Shown piece after piece: positions 15,095 to 21,884 of a stretch of DNA of 23,971 nucleotides (its first letter is position 1; each line of letters begins with the position of its first letter). Source of the DNA: a virus. A model generated the notes under the pieces. The model was not told where the DNA came from. It made no database searches and saw nothing but the letters and a program-made list of their open reading frames with translations. The stretch covers positions 1 through 23,971 of the IMG/VR virus record IMGVR_UViG_3300044641_007032. One strand, given 5' to 3'. The position numbers and the translations under genes were made by a program.

Positions 15095-15456
15095 TCCGCT
15101 GCCACGCTAGGCACCTGGAGGCCCGTTGCCGCGAGCGCGGCTACACGCTTGCGCAGGTCATGGGGTGCGTTGTCATGAAAGATGGTGATCGCTGGACGAT
15201 CGACACGAACCACCCCGACTACCCAAGGCCGCGTCCTGGATGGAGGCCGCTGATGATCGGCGACATCGTGGAAAAAGCCCTCACGGCCATTGGCATCACC
15301 CAGGAGCGCGTCGAGCGGCTTACTCGCACGCAAGGCAAGCCCGGCGGGTGCGGCTGCCAGCAGCGCAAGCGTTGGCTTAACGAGGTTGGGATAAGACTGC
15401 AGATCAAAGTGACAAACGCCTTAATTTCGGCCAAGCGATTCTGCGTTGGTGACTGA
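15070..15456 (+). CDS. Small protein with Cys-rich ends (128 aa)
   Basis: The well-formed part is RCHARHLEARCRERGYTLAQV, then DGDRWTIDTNHPDYPRPRPG, then CGCQQRKRWLNEVG. The two Cys-containing ends could form a zinc site. A GTG at 15070 is the preferred start; another GTG in frame is at 15037. It overlaps the previous gene's end by 25 bases. The same layout occurs, to my knowledge, in small proteins beside phage tail genes; the function is unknown. Confidence 0.55.
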   Translation: MRTQPASLVRCHARHLEARCRERGYTLAQVMGCVVMKDGDRWTIDTNHPDYPRPRPGWRPLMIGDIVEKALTAIGITQERVERLTRTQGKPGGCGCQQRKRWLNEVGIRLQIKVTNALISAKRFCVGD

Positions 15457-15498
15457 TAGTTACTGCCTGCCTCTGTGTTGCTTGGCAGAAAATCGGTA

Positions 15499-15526
15499 TT
15501 GACGGTTATTTCAGTCTTGCAACACT
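15499..15526 (+). promoter_or_regulatory. Candidate sigma70-type promoter
   Basis: TTGACG at 15499-15504 is a good -35 box. A weak -10 (AACACT at 15521-15526) follows after 16 bases. Transcription would start near 15533, directly before the metalloprotease gene. The 15457-15536 gap has no gene. Confidence 0.4.
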
Positions 15527-15548
15527 AGGCTTAGGCATGGAGGCAGCC

Positions 15549-15839
15549 GTGGCTCGCGATCGTCACACCGTCAGGAGCCGTCGCGTCTACATCGGCGAAA
15601 AACGCTGGCAGATCAATCACGTCCGCTACCCTCGCGATCGCGACGGCGATTGCAACTGGTCTAAGCGTGTTATTCGCGTCGCGGCAAACCTTCGCGGCGC
15701 GTCGCTTGCAGACGCCCTCATCCACGAAATCACGCACGCACGCTTTCCCGATCTTTCCGAGGAGACGGTCGACGAATTCGCGAGCACCGTGGCCGGGATC
15801 CTCGCGGCAGAAGGACTCTTAACGGAGGAGTATGACTGA
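15549..15839 (+). CDS. Small zinc metalloprotease-like protein (HExxH)
   Basis: The protein has the zinc-binding motif HEITH at residues 59-63 within ALIHEITHARF, with Glu at about residue 76 as possible third ligand (TVDEFAS). It is 96 residues long from a GTG preceded by GGAGG at 15539-15543. An ATG at 15537 without a ribosome binding site would add four residues. It resembles minimal zincins of the phage/ImmA-like kind, which can cleave regulators, but the substrate is unknown. It ends at a TGATG junction with the next gene. Confidence 0.7.
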   Translation: MARDRHTVRSRRVYIGEKRWQINHVRYPRDRDGDCNWSKRVIRVAANLRGASLADALIHEITHARFPDLSEETVDEFASTVAGILAAEGLLTEEYD

Positions 15840-16102
15840 TGAGCAAGTCGTTGAATTTGCTTGCGACCGTCCAGGCGAAGGCCCGGTCGAATCCGCCGGG
15901 TATTCGGCCGTGGTATCAACGGATGCCGGAGCACGTCCAGCAAGAGCTGGAGTCGGTTCGCGCGTGGTTTCGTCGGCCTGGAAATCAATCGCAGACGCGA
16001 GCCGTGGCACGCCAAGTACGCGACCACCTGCTTGCAAACAATCTGAAATGCCCAACCCTCCAAACGGTTGAAACATGGCTAAGAGAAAAAGAAGCCTCGT
16101 AG
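15839..16102 (+). CDS. Hypothetical helical protein (87 aa)
   Basis: The ATG shares a base with the previous stop (TGATG), with GGAGGAG at 15824-15830 as ribosome binding site. The sequence RMPEHVQQELESVRAWF followed by TRAVARQVRDHLLANNLKCPTLQTVETWL suggests a helical DNA- or protein-binding fold of terminase-small-subunit type, which I cannot confirm. It overlaps the start of the phosphoesterase gene by 28 bases. Confidence 0.45.
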   Translation: MSKSLNLLATVQAKARSNPPGIRPWYQRMPEHVQQELESVRAWFRRPGNQSQTRAVARQVRDHLLANNLKCPTLQTVETWLREKEAS

Positions 16103-17295
16103 AAGCCGTGGCCGCAAACGTCGGCGTCCAGGCGGCAGCCGCATATGGCGGTCCGCCGAAAGACGCCGAGCAGGTCACGCAGAAGCGAGATGGCAACGTG
16201 CTCGAGGCGCGTAGCGTGTCCGCACGCATTCGCACCGTCGAGGATTTGCTGCGGCACATAGAGGCCGACCTGGAGCGGTACGAGGTCGCGGCCAGCGAAG
16301 CCACGAAATGGGAGGTTGGGGCCGCTGACGAAGACGGCAATCTATCGGTTGTCGAGCTGCATCGAGTGTTTGTAAGGCTCAAGCCCCGAGCCGGTCCTGG
16401 AGTAGCCGAGTGCGTGTCGGCGATGATCGACGCCGCCAAGAAGGAGATCCGCCGGCCCGTCAAGCCGAAGCCCAAGCGGCGTGAAGGGCCGTGGCAGGTG
16501 CTCGTGGTCGCCGACACGCACTTCGGCAAATACTGCTGGCAGGCCGGCACGGGCGATGCCGACTACGACCTGTCAATCGCCGAGCAGCTCGTGGGCCAGG
16601 CCGGGGCCGACCTCATCGGCAACGGCGACGCGATCTACAAGCCAGCCAGGCGGTCGATCCTGTTCGTTGGCGACCTGTTCCATTTCGACACGGTGGCCGG
16701 CACGACAACCGGCGGCACCGGCCTCGCCGGCAGCATGGACGGCCGGCTGCAGAAGATGATTCAAGTCGGAGCGGATTGCCTGCTGGGGCTCATCGAGCAG
16801 TCTGCGGCAACCTGCCCGACGGACGTGCATCTCGTCCACGGCAATCACGACGAAACGCTGTCGTGGGCCTTCCAGCGGATCATGGTCGAGAGGTTCCGGC
16901 GGGATCGTCGGGTGAGTATTTCGGAACGGTTCACCGGCCGGCAGTACCTCCATCACGGCGGGAACCTTATTGGGATTGCCCACGGGCACCGGGCCAAGCG
17001 CCGCCTGCCGCAACTCATGGCGATCGAGGCGGCCGACCTGTGGGGGAAGACCGCGTACCGCGAGATCCATACCGGGCACTTCCACTCCCAGGCCGCGGAA
17101 TGGTCGCTGCCGATCGAGACGGTCGATTCGGTGCTCGTGCGGGTCGCTCCGAGCCTCGGGCCGGCCGACGATTGGCACGCCCAAATGGGCTTCGTTGGGG
17201 CCCGTCGGGCGATGGAGACTTTTTTCTACGACCCTGCCGGGGGTCTGGTTGGCATGTTTGCAAGCGGTCCGAGGCCAGAGCGGCGGACGGCGTGA
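16075..17295 (+). CDS. Metallophosphoesterase
   Basis: A 406-residue protein. The C-terminal calcineurin-like domain shows VVADTHFGK (Asp147, His149), FVGDLF (Asp200), VHGNHDE (Asn257, His258, Asp259), IAHGH and HTGHFH (335-337), all the metal-binding blocks of the family. The first 135 residues are a helical, charged N-terminal region ending in a Lys-rich linker (KPKPKRRE), not part of the enzyme domain. Such phage enzymes hydrolyse phosphodiesters in nucleic acids or nucleotides, but the substrate is not evident. It forms an operon with the two genes before it. Confidence 0.88.
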   Translation: MAKRKRSLVEAVAANVGVQAAAAYGGPPKDAEQVTQKRDGNVLEARSVSARIRTVEDLLRHIEADLERYEVAASEATKWEVGAADEDGNLSVVELHRVFVRLKPRAGPGVAECVSAMIDAAKKEIRRPVKPKPKRREGPWQVLVVADTHFGKYCWQAGTGDADYDLSIAEQLVGQAGADLIGNGDAIYKPARRSILFVGDLFHFDTVAGTTTGGTGLAGSMDGRLQKMIQVGADCLLGLIEQSAATCPTDVHLVHGNHDETLSWAFQRIMVERFRRDRRVSISERFTGRQYLHHGGNLIGIAHGHRAKRRLPQLMAIEAADLWGKTAYREIHTGHFHSQAAEWSLPIETVDSVLVRVAPSLGPADDWHAQMGFVGARRAMETFFYDPAGGLVGMFASGPRPERRTA

Positions 17296-17305
17296 GGGGT
17301 GAGCA

Positions 17306-18085
17306 TTGGCAGAATCTCAGGCGTTGATAGAAGGAAGGTTGCCGGACAATTACATCGCTGAAATAAGGCGGCGAAAAAGTCGGTTTATCGGACAGTGGCA
17401 TGGAACGTCGGGGTCGCTCGCCGCAGACTGCCATTGGCTCCTTGTAGAGCGTGAACAATTACTAGAGGAGATTGCAACGATGACGGAAGCACTGCAGGAG
17501 GCAAATTCGAAGCTACGGCAGGCCGTCGAGGCTAGGATCGCCGCGAAGGCGGCCGGCTGCTGCGACGGTGGGCGGTGCCATCCGCGGGCGATCGACACGT
17601 CCGGCCCGATGGTCGACGTCGACCAGGCCATCGCCGAGGAGGACGAACGGACGCCCGATCACCCGTTTGAGCAAGTTGCGGGCATGTCGATGCCGCAGAT
17701 GGAGGCGGCATGGGCTGGCGTTAAGGCCCGCGTGGCTGAAATGCAGGAGCGAATCCGCGAGCCGGCCAGCACCAACGTTTACGCGGCTGCCCCGCAATCC
17801 TCGAGCGGGACCCCAGAGGCCGAGAGGCTGCTGGGCGACGTGCTTGGGATCGTCCGCGATCGTCGAGCAAAGTACGGGCCACCTAGCGAGCATTTCGCCC
17901 GCACCGTCGGGGCTATAAACGCCATTTTCGCCCACAAGCTCAAGGAACCTCTGACGCTTGGCGATTGGGCTCAGATCATGATTCTCGACAAGCTGGCGCG
18001 GCACCAGGAGAAGCCACAGCGGGATAACCCGGCCGATACGGCCGGCTATGCGGGGTGTTGGGCCGAGGTCGAGCCAGGTCTGTAG
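17306..18085 (+). CDS. DUF6378-type protein with coiled-coil N-terminus
   Basis: A 259-residue protein. The C-terminal domain has RRAKYGPPSEHF (186-197), DWAQIMILDKLAR (220-232) and RDNPADTAGYAG (239-250), the conserved pattern of DUF6378, which resembles MazG-type helical proteins. The N-terminal part is coiled-coil (EREQLLEEIATMTEALQEANSKLRQAVEAR) and contains CCDGGRC. TTG start at 17306 with GAGGGGTGA upstream; an ATG at 17480 with AGAGGAG is the alternative. Possible role in nucleotide metabolism is inferred only from the resemblance. Confidence 0.65.
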   Translation: MAESQALIEGRLPDNYIAEIRRRKSRFIGQWHGTSGSLAADCHWLLVEREQLLEEIATMTEALQEANSKLRQAVEARIAAKAAGCCDGGRCHPRAIDTSGPMVDVDQAIAEEDERTPDHPFEQVAGMSMPQMEAAWAGVKARVAEMQERIREPASTNVYAAAPQSSSGTPEAERLLGDVLGIVRDRRAKYGPPSEHFARTVGAINAIFAHKLKEPLTLGDWAQIMILDKLARHQEKPQRDNPADTAGYAGCWAEVEPGL

Positions 18086-18098
18086 CCTTACAATGGGG

Positions 18099-18104
18099 GT
18101 ATAC
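18099..18104 (+). promoter_or_regulatory. Candidate -10 box GTATAC
   Basis: GTATAC at 18099-18104 in the gap between the DUF6378-type gene and the next gene repeats the core of the elements at 606 and 9006. The following sequence differs (GAGCGCC), so the evidence is weaker here. Confidence 0.3.
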
Positions 18105-18150
18105 GAGCGCCTCCCTATTGGCCGCTCGCAATCCCCATGAGGAATCGCTG

Positions 18151-18657
18151 ATGCCCACTACCCTGTCCGGCTCGCGTTCGGCGTCGCTCTCCTGGTCGTT
18201 TTCCGACGCCCCGTCGATTGGCAGCCTTTCAGAATCCGCGAGTATCTCCACGTCGCGGAATATCGCGAACGGCACGGGCGAGGGCCAGGCGAACGTCGCG
18301 TGGCGGAATCGCGTCACGATCGCGAGCGGCGATACCTATTCGGTGTCGCTCGACAACCTCGGAGCGACGGCGTTCGCGTTCGGCGGCAAGGTCGTCATGA
18401 CAAAGCTCAAGGAGATGCGGGTCGCCGTCAACACGACGGCGGCCGGCCGCTACGTTCTCGTCGGGGTCATCGGGCCGGGCGATACGACCGGCTACTCCGC
18501 TCGAGTGAACCGCGGCGGCGACTATGCCGTGGCGGACTACCTGGACGGCTGGCCGGTCACGAACACGAATAAGACCGTCTACATCGCCAACCCCTCGGGC
18601 GGCAGCGTCGAGATTGATATTGCGTTCGTCGGCGTCGGCTCGACGGTCGACACTTAA
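18151..18657 (+). CDS. Beta-rich virion-type protein (168 aa)
   Basis: The protein is rich in Ser, Thr, Gly and beta strands, for example SGSRSASLSWSFSDAP and VTIASGDTYSVSLDNLGATAFAFGG. It lacks Cys and resembles structural or tail-associated proteins. It ends with a TAA that overlaps the stop of a minus-strand gene at TTAA (18654-18657). It is the last plus-strand gene. Confidence 0.5.
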   Translation: MPTTLSGSRSASLSWSFSDAPSIGSLSESASISTSRNIANGTGEGQANVAWRNRVTIASGDTYSVSLDNLGATAFAFGGKVVMTKLKEMRVAVNTTAAGRYVLVGVIGPGDTTGYSARVNRGGDYAVADYLDGWPVTNTNKTVYIANPSGGSVEIDIAFVGVGSTVDT

Positions 18658-18917
18658 CGCACGACGTTGATGGCAGCATCCGCCACGTCAAGGATCGAAC
18701 GGCCGAGGCGTCGCAGCCGGCCGGGATCCTCGGGCACGCGGGCGGGCGCGGGCGGCTCCAGGCGCGCGACCGGGCCGGGCATCGTAGAGCACGCGCGGGC
18801 GGCGGCCTCGATCGCAGCCAGTTGGTAGCGTGTTTCCACGAGCAAGCCGGCCGCCGCGGCCATAACGGCCACGGCGAGCACGGCCCGCACGATGTCGCGG
18901 ATGCTGGCGGCGATCAT
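18654..18917 (-). CDS. Single-pass membrane protein (87 aa)
   Basis: Residues 1-30 include a hydrophobic anchor (IRDIVRAVLAVAVMAAAAGLLVE), followed by a Pro/Arg-rich tail and a C-terminal helix (GRSILDVADAAINVV). The ATG overlaps the stop of the gene before it as ATGA. It may be a membrane anchor; function unknown. Its stop codon overlaps the convergent plus-strand stop. Confidence 0.55.
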   Translation of the reverse strand: MIAASIRDIVRAVLAVAVMAAAAGLLVETRYQLAAIEAAARACSTMPGPVARLEPPAPARVPEDPGRLRRLGRSILDVADAAINVVR

Positions 18918-19198
18918 GTGCCGCCCCCCGCGGGGCAGAAGTCTCCGAAGCACTCGACAAAGTTCTGAATCTCGGGGTTGGCGATCCCCTCAGCCACGAG
19001 CCGGCGGGCGGATTCCATCGTGATGCAATCCTCGACGTAGAGCTGGCCGTCGCGGCCGACGTAGTCGTGCTCGCAATAGCCGATCCAATCCAGGTCGAGC
19101 AGGCACTCCATATCGTCGAGATAGTCGAACGTCTCTCGCGACAGCGGGCAGCGGCCGGCCTCGGCACAATCCTCGTAAAAACGCTTAACGGCTCCCAT
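18914..19198 (-). CDS. Acidic Cys-containing hypothetical protein (94 aa)
   Basis: The protein has seven Cys (CAEAGRC, MEC, YCEHD, EDC, ECFGDFC) and many acidic and aromatic residues. Its good ribosome binding site AAGGAGAC is the reverse complement of 19202-19209. It is the second gene of the first operator-headed unit (19516 to 18654). No family is recognised. Confidence 0.55.
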   Translation of the reverse strand: MGAVKRFYEDCAEAGRCPLSRETFDYLDDMECLLDLDWIGYCEHDYVGRDGQLYVEDCITMESARRLVAEGIANPEIQNFVECFGDFCPAGGGT

Positions 19199-19228
19199 GA
19201 TCGTCTCCTTCTGGTGGTGGTGGTGAAA

Positions 19229-19516
19229 TCAACCCTGGTAGTCGGCGAGCCATACGATCTCGTCGAGCAGTTCGTTTTGCCCCATGCGGTAAAGGGCGGC
19301 GTGAGCGAATTCGTCGAGCGGTTGACCGGCGGCGGCGTACTCGGCCGCCACGTAGGCGGGCGAGAGCGAACCGTGTCGGGCAAGCTCCTCGGCGCGGGCC
19401 AGGCCGTCGAGCGGATAATCGTCGAGCACGCGGGCGATGTCCGTCTCGAGTAGGCCGTGGGCGGCCTCGTGAGGCGGGCAGGCGTCGAGCACAATATCGT
19501 CGGCATCGGGTGTCAT
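19229..19516 (-). CDS. Hypothetical acidic protein (95 aa)
   Basis: The protein begins MTPDADDIVLDACPPHEAAHGLLETDIARVLDD and is acidic and helical, ending GQNELLDEIVWLADYQG. The start has the shared leader GAGGAACCCGACCGATG. It is the first gene of the unit whose promoter and operator lie at 19563-19591. Unknown function; acidity could fit a DNA-mimic or regulatory role but no motif shows that. Confidence 0.55.
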   Translation of the reverse strand: MTPDADDIVLDACPPHEAAHGLLETDIARVLDDYPLDGLARAEELARHGSLSPAYVAAEYAAAGQPLDEFAHAALYRMGQNELLDEIVWLADYQG

Positions 19517-19562
19517 CGGTCGGGTTCCTCGGGTTATGTCGGGCGGCGTGCCCAACGGGGTG

Positions 19563-19591
19563 ATATTACCGATCGGATACAACAAAGGCAA
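19563..19591 (-). promoter_or_regulatory. Promoter with operator palindrome (unit 1)
   Basis: Minus strand: -35 TTGCCT (19586-19591), 17-base spacer, -10 TAATAT (19563-19568). The 16-base operator-like site is at 19565-19580 (plus-strand form ATTACCGATCGGATAC). A TSS near 19556 would give a leader of about 40 bases to the ATG at 19516. Confidence 0.5.
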
Positions 19592-19620
19592 GAGTTGAAA
19601 CAAAAACATTCCTCGGGCAA

Positions 19621-19836
19621 TCAGCCGGCGACGCTTCCGCGGGGGCGGCCGCGTCCGGCTGGAGTCTTCGCGTAAGCCGCGACGCTAGAGCGTTCGGCGA
19701 AAAACACGCCGTCGATCTCGATGCCGCCGATCTTCCCCTCCTTGACCTGGGTGCGCATCCACAAGCGGGACACGCCGGCCAGTTTGGCGGCGTGGCCGAT
19801 CGTGAGATAGCGGGAGGGGTCGATTCTCGGGGGCAT
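19621..19836 (-). CDS. Helix-turn-helix (excisionase/MerR-like) protein with GRGRPRG tail (71 aa)
   Basis: YLTIGHAAKLAGVSRLWMRTQVKEGKIGGIEIDGVFFAERSSVAAYAK is a typical winged-helix segment of excisionase-type DNA binders. The C-terminus GRGRPRG resembles an AT-hook. The ATG at 19836 is preferred, because the promoter -10 (19843-19848) places the transcription start almost on it; an upstream ATG at 19863 lies within the promoter. It is a candidate regulator of the operator set. Confidence 0.65.
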   Translation of the reverse strand: MPPRIDPSRYLTIGHAAKLAGVSRLWMRTQVKEGKIGGIEIDGVFFAERSSVAAYAKTPAGRGRPRGSVAG

Positions 19837-19842
19837 GTCGTG

Positions 19843-19870
19843 ATTATTGCCGAACGGTTGCATTGGTCAA
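19843..19870 (-). promoter_or_regulatory. Promoter with operator palindrome (unit 2)
   Basis: Minus strand: -35 TTGACC (19865-19870), 16-base spacer, -10 AATAAT (19843-19848). The operator-like site is at 19846-19861, plus-strand form ATTGCCGAACGGTTGC. Start of transcription would fall on or near the ATG at 19836. Confidence 0.55.
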
Positions 19871-19892
19871 GGCTCATCGGGCAAGGCTCCAA

Positions 19893-19942
19893 AAATCCTA
19901 GAACACGCGGGCGCGGGAAATCCTAGAACACGCGGGCGCGGG
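19893..19942. repeat. 25-bp perfect tandem repeat, two copies
   Basis: The copies are 19893-19917 and 19918-19942, each containing TCCTAGAACACGCGGGCG. The second copy overlaps the end of the gene at 19923-20150. A related degenerate pair lies at 22753-22805. In both places the repeat lies just past the stop codon of a minus-strand gene. Confidence 0.7.
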
Positions 19943-20150
19943 GCATCCTCGAGCGGCGGCCGGCCCGGTCGCGGCGGGCAAGCTCGGCGGCGGCGTAGGA
20001 AATTTCGTCTTGGTAGCGGCCGGCGTTCGGAGAGTCCGGCCAAGCCGTCAGCGATTCCCGGCAGTCCGAAATAGTGTAGGCCAGTTCGGCGTCGGTCATC
20101 CGGCGGCAGCGGCGGGGGTATTCGGCGTGGTCAATCTCTCGGGTCGTCAT
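19923..20150 (-). CDS. Small conserved-type hypothetical protein (75 aa)
   Basis: The protein contains YPRRCRRMTDAELAYTISDCRESLTAWPDSPNAGRYQDEISYAAAELARRDRAGR, a helical pattern. It has the leader GAGGATTCCACGCCATG and its C-terminus (MPRARVF) is coded within the 25-bp repeat. It closes the ArdA unit. Function unknown; it may be a regulator or an inhibitor, as with other small accessory phage proteins. Confidence 0.55.
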   Translation of the reverse strand: MTTREIDHAEYPRRCRRMTDAELAYTISDCRESLTAWPDSPNAGRYQDEISYAAAELARRDRAGRRSRMPRARVF

Positions 20151-20201
20151 GGCGTGGAATCCTCGGGTAAATGGTCGGGCGTCGTGCGACGTGCTCGGCG
20201 T

Positions 20202-20242
20202 CCCCCTGGCCGGCCGCGGCGTGGCCGGGGCCGGCGTGGGGG
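20202..20242 (-). terminator. GC-rich hairpin after the 20252 stop
   Basis: CCCCC (20202-20206) can pair with GGGGG (20238-20242), and GCCGGCC (20209-20215) with GGCCGGC (20229-20235). No T-run follows, so it may be an attenuator, a processing or a stability element rather than a full terminator. First of five comparable hairpins. Confidence 0.4.
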
Positions 20243-20251
20243 CAGCCGCGG

Positions 20252-20551
20252 CTAGACTGCGGCGGCGACGTTCGAGGCGAACGGTAGCGGGCCCTCGGCG
20301 ATCGCCTGAAGCCGCGTGCGGCCGGTGTAGCGGATTCTCCACTCGCCATAGCTGCAGGCGGGGTAGGTGCCGCCGATCCAGTTCTCGACACGCTCGGCCC
20401 GGTGGCCGGTGGCGGCGGCGATAGTTTCGTAGCGTTCGCGGATGATTTCCACGAGGCGGCTTTTTGTTTTCCTCGCGGCGTAGACCACGAGCAAGCGCCG
20501 GCCGTCGGGGTGCTCGGCGGCAATTTCGTAGGTGGTATGGAGCTGGGGCAT
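20252..20551 (-). CDS. Hypothetical protein (99 aa) with conserved WIGGTYPACSYGEW block
   Basis: The protein begins MPQLHTTYEIAAEHPDGRRLLVVYAARKT, then RLVEIIRERYETIAAATGHRAERVENWIGGTYPACSYGEWRIRYTGRTRL. It looks mixed alpha/beta and soluble, with a Cys and several aromatic residues near the middle. Leader GAGGAACCCAACCGATG matches its neighbours. I recall this sequence type in small phage proteins but know no function. Confidence 0.55.
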   Translation of the reverse strand: MPQLHTTYEIAAEHPDGRRLLVVYAARKTKSRLVEIIRERYETIAAATGHRAERVENWIGGTYPACSYGEWRIRYTGRTRLQAIAEGPLPFASNVAAAV

Positions 20552-20615
20552 CGGTTGGGTTCCTCGGGTTGGGGTTTGGGATTGCGTGGCCGCGTCGACC
20601 ACGCCGGACCCGGTG

Positions 20616-20638
20616 CCGCCGGCCTCGGGCGCCGGCGG
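20616..20638 (-). terminator. GC-rich hairpin after the 20656 stop
   Basis: CCGCCGGC (20616-20623) pairs with GCCGGCGG (20631-20638) around a 7-base loop. It lies 17 bases past the stop of the gene at 20656-21021. Confidence 0.4.
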
Positions 20639-20655
20639 GGGCGGGGGCGGCCGGG

Positions 20656-21021
20656 TTATCGGGCGTAGTCGGCGGTTTGGTCGAGTTGGTCGAGCACTTC
20701 GCCGGCGATGTCGTCGGCTGCCTGTCCGGCATCGAAGTCGTGCGGGTCGAAGCACACCCGCACCTCATGCACCGGCCAGCGGCTGCGCGTGGCGTCAAGG
20801 TCGATCGCGACGCGGACCACCCCGCGGGGTATGTTCGGGTACTTGTGGCCTAGATACGGAATGTCGGCGAAGCACACCCGAACGCTCGGCCGATAGGCTC
20901 CGTCGGCCGATTGGGAGTTGTAATCGCGGCGGGGGGCGTGCCCGTCTTCGATCTGCGCGAGGACAGAATCGGCGACATACTGCACGGCCTCGGCGTAGCT
21001 CATGGTGGCGGTAGTGTTCAT
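20656..21021 (-). CDS. Hypothetical protein (121 aa)
   Basis: The protein has a helical N-terminus (SYAEAVQYVADSVLAQIEDG), then a beta-strand region with VRVCFADIPYLGHKYP and VHEVRVCFDPHDFDAGQAADDIAGEVLDQLDQTADYAR. It is acidic at the C-terminus. The leader CAGGAGCCCAAACCATG is shared with neighbouring genes. No family is recognised; its place beside ArdA suggests an accessory or anti-defence role by association only. Confidence 0.5.
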   Translation of the reverse strand: MNTTATMSYAEAVQYVADSVLAQIEDGHAPRRDYNSQSADGAYRPSVRVCFADIPYLGHKYPNIPRGVVRVAIDLDATRSRWPVHEVRVCFDPHDFDAGQAADDIAGEVLDQLDQTADYAR

Positions 21022-21074
21022 GGTTTGGGCTCCTGGAGTTGTCGGGCGTCGTCGACGTGACGGCATCCCCGGTG

Positions 21075-21097
21075 CCGGCGTCCACGAGCGACGCCGG
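21075..21097 (-). terminator. GC-rich hairpin after the 21112 stop
   Basis: CCGGCGT (21075-21081) pairs with ACGCCGG (21091-21097), with a 9-base loop. It lies about 14 bases past the stop of the gene at 21112-21348. Confidence 0.35.
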
Positions 21098-21111
21098 GGG
21101 CGGGGCGGCCG

Positions 21112-21348
21112 TCACAAGCCGCAAGCGCGGGCGCAAGCGTCCTCGTAGAGCATGTCGAACCGATCGCCGCCGCGGTCCTGTTGGGCGGCAAGTTTCGCGG
21201 CGGTCGTCGAGTCGACGGCGTAGGCTTTGGAGGTCGAGTAGACGTACCAGGCGGTCGAGCCGGCCGGCAGTCGGCGGCCGGTTTCGGCACAAGTGGCGGC
21301 ATACTTCAAGGTCAACACGCGGGGCGGGCAGTAGTTGCGGCGTTTCAT
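21112..21348 (-). CDS. Small Cys-containing protein (78 aa)
   Basis: The sequence MKRRNYCPPRVLTLKYAATCAETGRRLPAGSTAWYVYSTSKAYAVDS has the pattern of a short zinc- or nucleic-acid-related domain (C..T..GxxLxxG...WY). It ends DMLYEDACARACGL. Leader GAGGAGCCCAAACAATG fits the series. Function unknown. Confidence 0.5.
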   Translation of the reverse strand: MKRRNYCPPRVLTLKYAATCAETGRRLPAGSTAWYVYSTSKAYAVDSTTAAKLAAQQDRGGDRFDMLYEDACARACGL

Positions 21349-21415
21349 TGTTTGGGCTCCTCGGGTCTAGGGTTTCGGGTTGTCGAGCTGGCGGCGTGCC
21401 AGGTCGGCCCGGTGC

Positions 21416-21438
21416 CCCCTGCCGGCGAGCGGCAGGGG
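21416..21438 (-). terminator. GC-rich hairpin after the 21456 stop
   Basis: CCCCTGCCG (21416-21424) pairs with CGGCAGGGG (21430-21438), a perfect 9-bp stem with a 5-base loop. It lies 17 bases past the stop of the gene at 21456-21794. Confidence 0.45.
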
Positions 21439-21455
21439 TGGCCGGGGCGGCCGGG

Positions 21456-21794
21456 TTACGCGATGCCCACGTAGGCGACGCCGGCGCGGATCGGCCGGAC
21501 GTCGGCGGCGGCTCCCCGCGTCGCGGCGTGGTGGCGGTTCGCGGCCTCGATGCCGGCGAGCACCAACGACGCCTTGAAGGTCTGCTCGGCGACGGCCGGC
21601 ATTCCGGCGGCGATCGCTTCGCGTGCGTCGCCGAAGGCCGTGTCGAGCACCTCGGCGGCGGCCTCAAGGACGGCGTGCGCGATCGGCTCGGCGTCGGCCG
21701 CGATGTAGTCGGGCTGCCATCCGAGGGCCTCGAGTCGGCGGCGGGCGGCTCGGGTCATGATCTCGCCGGCGGCGGCGGTAAGGGCTGCGGTCAT
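21456..21794 (-). CDS. Ala-rich helical protein (112 aa)
   Basis: The protein is Ala-rich and helical: MTAALTAAAGEIMTRAARRRLEALGW, then AEPIAHAVLEAAAEVLDTAFGDAREAIAAG. The leader AGGAGATCCCAGACCATG is related to its neighbours' but with an 11-base gap between AGGA and ATG, unlike nine in the others. Its function is unknown. It may bind DNA or another protein through its helical bundle. Confidence 0.5.
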   Translation of the reverse strand: MTAALTAAAGEIMTRAARRRLEALGWQPDYIAADAEPIAHAVLEAAAEVLDTAFGDAREAIAAGMPAVAEQTFKASLVLAGIEAANRHHAATRGAAADVRPIRAGVAYVGIA

Positions 21795-21845
21795 GGTCTG
21801 GGATCTCCTGGGGTTGCGGTCGGTCGGAAGTCGGCCGGCCCGTCG

Positions 21846-21870
21846 CCCCACGGCCGCGGGCGCCGTGGGG
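21846..21870 (-). terminator. GC-rich hairpin after the 21885 stop
   Basis: CCCCACGGC (21846-21854) pairs with GCCGTGGGG (21862-21870), a perfect 9-bp stem with a 7-base loop. It lies 14 bases past the stop of the ArdA-type gene. Confidence 0.45.
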
Positions 21871-21884
21871 GTGCGGGCGGGCCG

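Noticed and set aside
20795-21667. 290-residue minus-strand open frame
   Set aside because: Low complexity (Pro, Arg, Ser) and out of frame with the small genes that have leaders and hairpins.
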